In this document: positions 1-5,843 of the stretch, in pieces
Position numbering within the stretch: position 1 is the first letter of the stretch
How the letters are laid out: each line of letters begins with the position of its first letter
Assembly: GCA_964403775.1 (NCBI GenBank)
Contig: CAYOHL010000051.1
Location: forward strand, 1-5,843
Source of the DNA: CG1-02-33-12 sp964403775
GTDB lineage: Archaea; Nanobdellota; Nanobdellia; Woesearchaeales; CG1-02-33-12
DNA: 5,843 nucleotides
Direction of reading: 5' to 3'
Made by a program: the position numbers and the translations under genes
Notes under the pieces: generated by a model
What the model was told of the DNA's origin: nothing
Seen by the model: only the letters and a program-made list of their open reading frames with translations
The model's database searches: none

Positions 1-55
1 TTAATATCCCAGTTTAGAACATTATCCAAAATCTTTTTTTGCTCTTTCTCATAAT
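1..55. repeat. 55-bp direct repeat, copy 1 (at window edge)
   Basis: Identical to 271-325 over 55 bases, diverging at base 56. It lies inside the minus-strand fusion gene and encodes residues 999-1015, YEKEQKKILDNVLNWDI. The spacing of 270 bp is exactly 90 codons, so it is an in-frame protein repeat. This copy begins on the first base of the window, so its true extent to the left is not seen. An exact length of 55 ending at the edge is what a contig break at a shared k-mer would look like. Confidence 0.97.
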
Positions 56-3047
56 TAATTGTATTTATATCCTTCTTGTTTAGAAACCCAATCATCCCCT
101 TTATCTTTTCAAAGCTTTCTTTAAGTTCTAATAACTCCCTCTTTTTTGAAATTATTGACACAGCCCGAACATAAATCTCCTTATTCATTCCATTTTCTAT
201 ATAAAATCCATAATCCCCCTCTTCTTTGTTTAATGCTTTGATAAGGCATTTAATTTTATTCTTTATTTTTTTAATATCCCAGTTTAGAACATTATCCAAA
301 ATCTTTTTTTGCTCTTTCTCATAATAGCCTGTTTTTATCTTTTTCTTTTTTAAGAAATCAATCATTCCCTTTATTGTCCTTAAATCTCTTGCATAGTCCA
401 GCATTTCTTTCTCATTAGAAGTTAAGGAGTTAATTTGTTTATGCATTTCATTATTTCTTCCTAAGTCATCACATGTTTTATAACAATTGATACATTTGAA
501 AAACCCATCATTTTTTTTAAAATTTTTTGCCATAAATCTAAACTTGCCGTATTTCTCAGAGAAAAATATGTTTCTAAAATTGGTTTTTAATATATTTCCT
601 ATTGGCTTTTTATGCGCCTTTAAACAAGGAATAACATCACCATTGGCAAGAATTCTTGAGAATGTCCAACCAACATAGCATGGTATAGAATCAACTACAT
701 CTTTATCATATAATCCTTTAACACCTAATGGATTTGATATTCTTTTAATAAACTGGTCAAAGCGGAAAATAACAAAGTCTTTTTTGTTTTTATATTTCTC
801 CTTTAATTCAAGGCTCTTTTTTAAAAGTCCTTTTCTTTGCCTTTCACTCAGCAATAAGCTGTCTGTTTTTCCTTTAACAACATCAATCACTGAGAATTCA
901 ACAGAATCTGCTGTTTCATGGGAAAATTCTGCCATTTTTTCTATGTTCATGTAATTTAAGCTAGAAACGACATTGTAAATTTTTATTAATGGCTTTTCTT
1001 GATTTTTTTCATTTTTTAATTTTTTAATAAATTTAAGGTTTTTTCCTATCTGATAAAATACCTTTTTTGTCTGGTTTGGATGTGTTTTGATATAGGTTTC
1101 AGCATCACCTGCCCATAGGCTTACTGCAACATGATCAACTTCCAAATCAACTAGTCTTTCTGCAATTTTTTCATTAATTAAGGTAAAATTTGTGTTTATG
1201 TGACAAACTAGACTATGGGTTTTGATATACCCAATGATTTCCATTATATTTGGGTGCATAAACGGCTCCCCGCCCCCGCCCAGATAGATTTCTTTAGTCC
1301 CATGTTTTTTTAGTTCATCAATCAAATTAATTACAACATTATAAGGCAAAGTTTTTTCTTTCTCCTCCTTTGATATTTTCCTTTCTTTCAAGAGCGGAGA
1401 ATTGCACCAGCAGCCAATACAACTGTTGTTGCACTGATTAGTCAAATCTATCTGCACAAGGTTTGGAAATGTAAAAGCATGCCTTCCATCAACAACCCCG
1501 ATAAGATCTAATCTATTATCATAAAAGCTTTTAAGAATAAGATTTTCCTTTGATGCTCCTTCTTGTTCACATTTTTTCTTGTTCACATAATCTTTTTTGA
1601 AAATTCTAGACACAACTTTCTTAGCTGTGTATTTTGGCCCATGCTCATCTAAGCATTTCTTTAATGCAATTAAAGAACTATTATTTTTAGCCCTTTTTTG
1701 GCAGTGTTCTGCCCATATAGTATAGGCCTTTCTAACTGCATTTTCCAGCTCTTTTGCACTTAGTTCCCCTGTTTTAATAACACTTTTAAAGTTTCCATCA
1801 TAATCTGACCAGTTTTTTGAGACAAGCATGTTTTTTTTATCAAGCTCTTTATAATAGCCTGTTCCTGGAAAAGGGGTTGTTATGGAAAACTGCACTGACT
1901 CTGGATTCATCCTTAAGGCAAAATCTATTGTTTTTTGTATTGTTTCATGTGTTTCTCCTGGCAGGCCGAACATGAATGTAAGGTGTGTTTTTATCCCAAT
2001 CTTATCTGTGTACCTTATCATCTCTTCAGCTTTTTTTAAGTCAAGGCCCTTTTTTGCATTGTCAACAAGTTCCTGCACTGCTGATTCAATGCCATATTTT
2101 ATAGCATAGAGCCCTGCTGATTTCATTTCATCAAGAAGCCCTTTATCCATTAGGTCTGCTCTTGCCATCATTGCCCAAGGCACAATTAGCTTTCTTTTTT
2201 TAATTTCATTGCATATCTTCAGCATCCTTTCTCTGCCTATGTTAAATGTATCATCATCAAAATAAACTGATTTAAAGTCCTTTTTTCTTACTAAGAACTC
2301 CATCTCATCGACAACATCAATAGGGTCTCTTGCCCTATAATTGCTTCCGTGATACATTATCTGGGGCCAAGCACAGAATATGCAATTATAAAGGCAGCCT
2401 CTTGAGGCCAGCACCTGGACACTTGGCAGGGGTATTCCGCCCGGGCAGTCATGATATTTGTGCATTGGCAGCTGTTCCCTTAAGGGCCAAGGCAACTTAT
2501 TAATATCTCCTAATGGTCTTTTTTTGTTTATAATAACCCTTCCTCTATCCCTATAAATCAAACCAAGGACCTTGCTTAGGTTATCTTTATTTTTCAGGCA
2601 CCTAACAAGCCCAACCAATGTAAATTCATATTCGCCAACAAGAACAAAATCAATAAATTTGTTTTTTTCTAAAAATTTTGGATTTCTTATATGCATATCC
2701 AATCCAGCAAGGGCAATCTTTATATTATTGTCAAGTTTTTTAATCTTCAATGCCCACTCTAAGTCTATCTTTAAAGAGGGTGTTGACACCTCAAGCAGGA
2801 CAATATTTGGCTTGTAGCCCTTTATTTTATCTAAAAATTTAGTATTCTTTATGCCCTCTGCAATAGCATCTACAACTAAAACATTAATATTATTCTTTTT
2901 TAAAAGGGCTGCAGCATAAGCTAAAAAAAAAGGAAAAGGCATGTAGTCTTCTTCTTCAGCTATCTTTAGGTGGGGCCACCTGCTTCCAGCCCTAACTCCC
3001 TTTATTCCATTAACAGACCATGGCGGATTTGCCAGTAAAACCCTCAT
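1..3047 (-). CDS. B12-binding radical SAM / radical SAM-SPASM fusion with repeat tail (partial, 3' end missing)
   Basis: The frame is open for 1015 codons from ATG at 3047 to the window edge, with no stop. Residues 1-155 look like a cobalamin-binding Rossmann domain (start MRVLLANPPW, later LAYAAALL and VLVVDA). Residues 205-400 are a first radical SAM domain: C218/C222/C225 as CxxxCxxC, acidic D264-D266, YGIES at 318-322, GLPGET at 361-366. A Lys-rich linker (about 460-525) leads to a second radical SAM domain with C539/C543/C546, C548 just after, and GGGGEP at 590-595. A SPASM-like tail follows: C790, G803, C808 (CX12GX4C) and C852/C855/C859. From about 866 the chain is Lys/Glu-rich and helical, with a 90-residue repeat. 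The linker holds no Met (none between 407 and 597), so the second module has no ATG start of its own. AGGGGG lies 10 nt before the start. Both modules keep their cluster cysteines and are probably active; the substrate is unknown. The protein is likely cytosolic, as no signal or membrane segment is seen. Confidence 0.93.
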   Translation of the reverse strand, partial: MRVLLANPPWSVNGIKGVRAGSRWPHLKIAEEEDYMPFPFFLAYAAALLKKNNINVLVVDAIAEGIKNTKFLDKIKGYKPNIVLLEVSTPSLKIDLEWALKIKKLDNNIKIALAGLDMHIRNPKFLEKNKFIDFVLVGEYEFTLVGLVRCLKNKDNLSKVLGLIYRDRGRVIINKKRPLGDINKLPWPLREQLPMHKYHDCPGGIPLPSVQVLASRGCLYNCIFCAWPQIMYHGSNYRARDPIDVVDEMEFLVRKKDFKSVYFDDDTFNIGRERMLKICNEIKKRKLIVPWAMMARADLMDKGLLDEMKSAGLYAIKYGIESAVQELVDNAKKGLDLKKAEEMIRYTDKIGIKTHLTFMFGLPGETHETIQKTIDFALRMNPESVQFSITTPFPGTGYYKELDKKNMLVSKNWSDYDGNFKSVIKTGELSAKELENAVRKAYTIWAEHCQKRAKNNSSLIALKKCLDEHGPKYTAKKVVSRIFKKDYVNKKKCEQEGASKENLILKSFYDNRLDLIGVVDGRHAFTFPNLVQIDLTNQCNNSCIGCWCNSPLLKERKISKEEKEKTLPYNVVINLIDELKKHGTKEIYLGGGGEPFMHPNIMEIIGYIKTHSLVCHINTNFTLINEKIAERLVDLEVDHVAVSLWAGDAETYIKTHPNQTKKVFYQIGKNLKFIKKLKNEKNQEKPLIKIYNVVSSLNYMNIEKMAEFSHETADSVEFSVIDVVKGKTDSLLLSERQRKGLLKKSLELKEKYKNKKDFVIFRFDQFIKRISNPLGVKGLYDKDVVDSIPCYVGWTFSRILANGDVIPCLKAHKKPIGNILKTNFRNIFFSEKYGKFRFMAKNFKKNDGFFKCINCYKTCDDLGRNNEMHKQINSLTSNEKEMLDYARDLRTIKGMIDFLKKKKIKTGYYEKEQKKILDNVLNWDIKKIKNKIKCLIKALNKEEGDYGFYIENGMNKEIYVRAVSIISKKRELLELKESFEKIKGMIGFLNKKDINTINYEKEQKKILDNVLNWDI
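271..325. repeat. 55-bp direct repeat, copy 2 (internal)
   Basis: Identical to 1-55. It encodes residues 909-925 of the fusion protein, the same 17 residues as copy 1. Outside the 55 bases the DNA differs more, but the protein repeat continues toward the N-terminus: residues 874-908 and 964-998 align without gaps and share IKGMI, an FL pair and spaced lysines. The DNA identity is thus sharper than the protein repeat around it, pointing to a recent duplication or conversion in this part. Confidence 0.97.
1560..1588. repeat. Short direct repeat in the inter-module linker
   Basis: The 13-mer TTCTTGTTCACAT occurs at 1560-1572 and again at 1576-1588, with a period of 16 bp. It falls in the part of the fusion gene that encodes the Lys-rich linker between the two radical SAM modules (about residues 486-499). 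The period is not a multiple of three, so the two copies are read in different frames and this is not a protein repeat. Its role, if any, is unknown. Confidence 0.85.
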
Positions 3048-3057
3048 TTATAGATAA

Positions 3058-3063
3058 CCCCCT
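3058..3063 (-). promoter_or_regulatory. Shine-Dalgarno of the fusion gene
   Basis: The minus strand reads AGGGGG, then 10 nt, then the ATG at 3047. It is the strongest ribosome binding site in the window and supports that start. The next in-frame Met (residue 36) would remove the first strand of the B12-binding fold. The site overlaps the left arm of the inverted repeat, so a protein or RNA structure on that arm could affect translation as well as transcription. Confidence 0.65.
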
Positions 3064-3089
3064 AATTTATATAGCTAGTACTATCAAAA

Positions 3090-3099
3090 TATTTAAATA
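3090..3099. promoter_or_regulatory. Palindromic TATA-like box
   Basis: TATTTAAATA is its own reverse complement and is flanked by A-rich sequence on both sides (CAAAA before it on the plus strand, ACAAATC before it on the minus strand), resembling the purine-rich BRE that precedes archaeal TATA boxes. Its centre is about 47 bp from the minus-strand ATG and about 61 bp from the plus-strand ATG. It could serve either or both genes. In such AT-rich DNA, chance occurrence is a real alternative. Confidence 0.45.
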
Positions 3100-3155
3100 G
3101 ATTTGTATACTGTTGGCAATATATTAGGGTAATAAATTAAAATAGATAAATAAAA

Positions 3156-4574
3156 ATGAAAATAGCAATAATTTTTCCGCCATACAACCACAAGAAATTT
3201 TCTGAGAATTTAGAGGTTGTGGATAAAGAGTTTGGAGTATACCCTCCTCTTGGGCCAGCATATGCTGCTGCAATACTAGAAAAAGCAGGGCATGAGGTGA
3301 TTTTGATAGATGCTAAAGCCCTAAAACTCTCCAAAAGAGAGACCTTAAATAATGTAAAGAAGTTTAATCCAGACTTTATGGCATTTATGTTAACAACATA
3401 TATGTTTCATCAAACACTAAGCTGGATCAAATATCTTAAAACTGGGGTTAATGTTCCAGTTATATGCGGTGGCCTTAATTTAGCATATTACCCAAGAGAA
3501 ACATTAACTCATAAGGAGATTGATTTTGGAATAATAGGGTCTGCTAGGGAATCATTGCCTCTTCTGGTTAATGCAATTGAAAAAAACAAGAATTTCAACA
3601 AGATAAAGGGTATATGTTATAGGAAAAATGGAAAAATCTTTGTGAATATGCCTGATTCATTTCATGATGAGATAGACAAACTTCCCTTTCCTGCAAGACA
3701 TCTGTTACCTAATGAAAAGTACTACCAATTTATATCACAAAAAAAGAATTTTACTATAATGCTCACAGCAAAGGGCTGCCCTTATTCATGCACATTTTGC
3801 CCAATAGGAAGAATGCCCTATTCAGAAAGGTCTACCAAAAAGGTATTAGAGGAAGTAGAAGAATGTTATAAAAACTATAATATAAGGGAAATTGATTTTT
3901 TTACTGCAACATTTACTGTAAACAAAAAAAGAGTAATGGGATTTTGCAGGGGCCTTAAAGGCCTAAAAAAAAAGGGCATTAAAATTGACTGGTCTTGCAG
4001 GTCAAGAACTGACACTGTTGATGAAGAAATGCTAAAAGAGATGGCTAGTGTAGGCTGTAAGAGAATATACTATGGGATAGAATCAAGCAATACAGAAATC
4101 TTAAAAAATGTTAATAAGTATATTGAAGCTGAAAAAATAAAAAGAACAATTAAACTAACACAGAAATATGGTATAAAAGCCTTGGGCTTTTTTATGATAG
4201 GGAATCCGGGTGAAACAAAAGAAAGGGTTGAAGAGACAATCCGATTTGCAAAGAAGTTAAATTTAGACTATATCCAGGTGATGAGAACTACTGCAAAGCC
4301 ATGCACTGGCTTAGATGATGAATTGAAAAAAAAGACAGGCAGGGATTACTGGAGAAATTTTGTCCTTGGTAAAGAAAAAGAAAAAAGATTACCAAACATA
4401 TGGTGCGGTTTAACTGAAAAAGAAATAGATTATTATGTAAAAAAGATGTATATAAGACTATACTTAACTCCAAAATACGTCATAAATACTATACTAAGAG
4501 TAAAATCCTTTAGTGAACTGGAAAGATATTTAAGGGCAGGAATTAAAATGGTATTTACAAAAAATGAATATTAA
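3156..4574 (+). CDS. B12-binding domain radical SAM protein
   Basis: The protein has 472 residues and the usual layout of the cobalamin-dependent radical SAM class. Residues 1-140 form a B12-binding Rossmann-like domain (MKIAIIFPPY, PLGPAYAAAIL at 31-41, CGG at 104-106). The radical SAM core follows with C208/C212/C215 (CPYSCTFC), YGIES at 306-310 and GNPGET at 349-354; the C-terminal 90 residues are helical. Family members do methylations, ring closures and other reactions at unactivated carbons; the substrate cannot be told here. One oddity: where the class usually has a DD-type acidic motif after the second strand, this protein reads FFTATFT (248-254), while the fusion protein across the promoter keeps DDD. 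No Shine-Dalgarno precedes the ATG, so the mRNA may be leaderless or weakly initiated. The start is fixed by the B12 fold beginning at residue 2. First gene of a three-gene operon. Confidence 0.95.
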   Translation: MKIAIIFPPYNHKKFSENLEVVDKEFGVYPPLGPAYAAAILEKAGHEVILIDAKALKLSKRETLNNVKKFNPDFMAFMLTTYMFHQTLSWIKYLKTGVNVPVICGGLNLAYYPRETLTHKEIDFGIIGSARESLPLLVNAIEKNKNFNKIKGICYRKNGKIFVNMPDSFHDEIDKLPFPARHLLPNEKYYQFISQKKNFTIMLTAKGCPYSCTFCPIGRMPYSERSTKKVLEEVEECYKNYNIREIDFFTATFTVNKKRVMGFCRGLKGLKKKGIKIDWSCRSRTDTVDEEMLKEMASVGCKRIYYGIESSNTEILKNVNKYIEAEKIKRTIKLTQKYGIKALGFFMIGNPGETKERVEETIRFAKKLNLDYIQVMRTTAKPCTGLDDELKKKTGRDYWRNFVLGKEKEKRLPNIWCGLTEKEIDYYVKKMYIRLYLTPKYVINTILRVKSFSELERYLRAGIKMVFTKNEY

Positions 4575-5544
4575 AAACAAATTATTGGCCGCAAATATAA
4601 TAATTAAATCAAAGCTATTTAATAAAGCTATACCCTTAGCAATCCGCTGGCAGTTAACCAATAGATGCACTTCTATGTGTAAATACTGCAATGTTTGGAA
4701 AATAAAATCAAAGGAATTAACAACAAAGCAGATTTTCTCTGTTGTTGATGAGCTTGCAAAGATGGGCACTCAAAGGATATCTCTCATTGGGGGAGAACCT
4801 TTATTAAGAAATGATATTGGACAAATCATAGATTATTGTAAAGATTATGATTTTCACATAACCCTAACATCTAATGGTAAGTTGGTCCCAAAAAGGATTA
4901 AAGAAATCAGAAAAGCAGATTTACTTAAATTAAGTTTTGATGGCCCCAAAAAAATTCACGATTTTATGAGACAAAAAGGATCATATTTGGATGTGTTAAA
5001 GGCAATAGAAGTTGCTAAGAATAACAATATGAAAGTTATGCTAAACACAACATTGACTAAATACAACCTTGATTCTATTGGTTTTATTTTAGAAACAGCC
5101 AAAAGATTTGATATTACTGTAAAATTCCAGCCAGTAAGTGACGCATGTTCCTACTCAAAAAAACATGTAGAGCATTTATCTCCAAAAATTGAAGAATATA
5201 GAAATGCAATTAGTAGGATTATGACCTTAAAGAAGAGTAATAACTATATTGTTAATTCAATTAAGGGGCTTAAATACCTTCTTGATTGGCCAAACCCTAA
5301 ACCCTTAAAGTGCTATGCTGGAAAAATTATTTGCCGTATTGCCTCTAATGGGAATATTTATCCTTGTACTATCATGGAAAACAAGACAAAGGTACTAAAC
5401 TATGTGAACCTTGGTTTTAAAAAAGCATTTGATAACCTTCCAAGAGTTTCCTGTAGGACTTGTTGGTGCTCCAGTACCCTAGAACTAAATTGTTTGCTGT
5501 CATTTAATCCGGAAACAATTTTTAATTTAAGAAAGTGGTTGTAA
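4564..5544 (+). CDS. Radical SAM protein with SPASM-like C-terminus
   Basis: The protein has 326 residues. The radical SAM core has C35/C39/C42 (CTSMCKYC), IGGEP at 75-79 and SFDG at 124-127. The C-terminal part has C250, G263 and C268 (CX12GX4C, the first half of the SPASM signature), then C297, C300, C302 and C310, which depart from the classic CX2CX5CX3C. It may therefore hold one auxiliary 4Fe-4S cluster rather than two. SPASM-type enzymes often modify peptides or proteins, but others act on small molecules; no precursor gene is seen here. The ATG overlaps the preceding gene by 11 bp and no Shine-Dalgarno is close, suggesting translational coupling. This start is the only Met before the cluster (the next is M38, inside it), and the downstream paralogue aligns from its own first Met without gaps. 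Confidence 0.95.
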   Translation: MNIKNKLLAANIIIKSKLFNKAIPLAIRWQLTNRCTSMCKYCNVWKIKSKELTTKQIFSVVDELAKMGTQRISLIGGEPLLRNDIGQIIDYCKDYDFHITLTSNGKLVPKRIKEIRKADLLKLSFDGPKKIHDFMRQKGSYLDVLKAIEVAKNNNMKVMLNTTLTKYNLDSIGFILETAKRFDITVKFQPVSDACSYSKKHVEHLSPKIEEYRNAISRIMTLKKSNNYIVNSIKGLKYLLDWPNPKPLKCYAGKIICRIASNGNIYPCTIMENKTKVLNYVNLGFKKAFDNLPRVSCRTCWCSSTLELNCLLSFNPETIFNLRKWL

Positions 5545-5554
5545 TAAAACTCAC

Positions 5555-5558
5555 AGGT
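5555..5558 (+). promoter_or_regulatory. Weak Shine-Dalgarno of the last gene
   Basis: AGGT followed by CAT lies 7 nt before the ATG at 5566, a one-mismatch match to the AGGTGAT part of the consensus. It sits in the 21-bp gap between the two paralogues. There is no room for a separate promoter or terminator, so the two genes are probably co-transcribed. Confidence 0.4.
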
Positions 5559-5565
5559 CATATAA

Positions 5566-5843
5566 ATGAAATTTAAAAAAAAGTTGCGGATAGGGATTGA
5601 AGTAATCAAGTCAAAATTATTCAACAAAAAAATTCCTTTGGTTGTTGGATGGGCTATTACAAACAGATGTAATTATAAATGTAAATATTGTGGTAGATGG
5701 AAAAAGAAAGAAAAAGAACTGTCTACACAGCAGGTTTTTTCAATCATAGATGAGCTAAAACAGCTTGGTTGTAAGAGTGTAGTTTTTATTGGCGGTGAAC
5801 CTTTGTTAAGAGAAGATATAGGTTTAATTGTTAACTATTGCAA
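5566..5843 (+). CDS. Radical SAM protein, paralogue of the preceding gene (partial, 3' end missing)
   Basis: Ninety-two codons plus two bases are visible before the right edge. The cluster motif is C35/C39/C42 (CNYKCKYC) and IGGEP is at 75-79, at exactly the same residue numbers as in the gene before it. By hand count about 52 of 92 positions are identical, with no gaps, including IKSKLFNK at 14-21 and EPLLR at 78-82. The two are tandem duplicates that have diverged, most in the residues just around the cluster (TSM against NYK; NVW against GRW), which may mean different substrates or partners. The SPASM-like tail expected from the paralogue lies outside the window. It probably belongs to the same operon as the two genes upstream. 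Confidence 0.93.
   Translation, partial: MKFKKKLRIGIEVIKSKLFNKKIPLVVGWAITNRCNYKCKYCGRWKKKEKELSTQQVFSIIDELKQLGCKSVVFIGGEPLLREDIGLIVNYC

Larger units (their letters stand above)
3048..3155. promoter_or_regulatory. Divergent promoter region with a shared dyad
   Basis: This is the only sizeable non-coding stretch, lying between the starts of two divergent genes. It holds the palindrome TATTTAAATA at 3090-3099. Imperfect arms CCCTAATTTAT (3060-3070) and ATATATTAGGG (3119-3129) match at 10 of 11 positions as an inverted repeat, and their midpoint equals that of the palindrome. Taking TATTTAAATA as an archaeal TATA box, starts about 25 bp away in either direction would fall in or near the arms, giving leaders of roughly 20-35 nt. 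On the plus strand a bacterial reading (TTGGCA at 3113, TAAAAT at 3138, spacing 19) is possible but weaker. The regulatory role is inferred from position and symmetry only. Confidence 0.55.

Noticed and set aside
1..325. CRISPR-like or mobile-element reading of the 55-bp repeat
   Set aside because: Only two copies exist, they are spaced 270 bp apart, the period is in frame, and the sequence between them encodes a continuation of the same protein repeat.
1262..1282. C-rich patch on the plus strand as a possible G-quadruplex or regulatory site
   Set aside because: It encodes the run of Gly codons in the GGGGEP motif of the second radical SAM domain, which explains its composition.
2681..2700. 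DxHxx motif (D117-M-H119) in the fusion protein as a classic DxHxxG cobalamin ligand
   Set aside because: The final Gly is Asn, and the position is the late loop of the domain, not the loop after the first strand where the ligand motif of methionine synthase-type domains lies. Many B12-radical SAM proteins lack that motif.
487..2817. Short plus-strand open frames at 487-678, 1882-2109 and 2572-2817
   Set aside because: All lie opposite the long minus-strand fusion gene, whose frame carries recognisable radical SAM motifs. Their translations show no motif and no supported start.
3060..3129. The intergenic inverted repeat as a transcription terminator hairpin
   Set aside because: The arms are 48 bp apart with one mismatch, there is no U-run after a stem, and both flanking genes point away from it.
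5545..5565. A terminator or promoter between the tandem paralogues
   Set aside because: The gap is only 21 bp, with no stem and no room for a promoter beyond a weak ribosome binding site.
3137..5627. Short minus-strand open frames at 3137-3334, 4288-4473, 4530-4769 and 5400-5627
   Set aside because: They are antisense to well-supported radical SAM genes, have no recognisable domain, and cross gene boundaries without sense.

Overview
The window is a strongly AT-rich stretch (roughly one third G+C by eye) filled almost wall to wall with radical SAM enzymes. Five radical SAM modules lie in 5.8 kb, carried by four genes. The best guess for the source is an uncultivated archaeon, perhaps of a DPANN-type lineage. 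The reasons are a TATA-like box in the divergent promoter, Arg codons that are mostly AGA/AGG, two of four starts without a Shine-Dalgarno, and the B12-radical SAM content. A low-G+C bacterium is not excluded, and nothing here fixes the taxon.

Left half, minus strand: one very long gene starts at 3047 and stays open to the left edge (1015 full codons, no stop). It joins a B12-binding domain, a first radical SAM domain, a second radical SAM domain with a SPASM-like cysteine tail, and a lysine-rich helical tail with a 90-residue repeat. A 55-bp exact repeat (1-55 = 271-325) encodes part of that tail. Because one copy sits exactly on the window edge, it looks like the place where an assembly broke, so the number of repeats in the real gene is unknown.

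Middle: a 108-bp divergent intergenic region (3048-3155) has a perfect 10-bp palindrome, TATTTAAATA, at 3090-3099. Around the same dyad axis lie imperfect 11-bp inverted arms at 3060-3070 and 3119-3129. This could be one two-way promoter with an operator, coupling the minus-strand fusion gene to the plus-strand operon.

Right half, plus strand: a tight operon of a 472-residue B12-binding radical SAM protein, a 326-residue radical SAM/SPASM protein overlapping it by 11 bp, and, 21 bp later, the first 92 codons of a close paralogue of the second gene, cut by the right edge.

The two sides mirror each other. The left gene fuses in one chain a B12-radical SAM module and a SPASM-type module, and the right operon encodes the same two module types as separate proteins. 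This suggests a two-step modification pathway on a shared class of substrate, but no substrate, precursor peptide, transporter or other partner is visible in the window, so the chemistry stays open.
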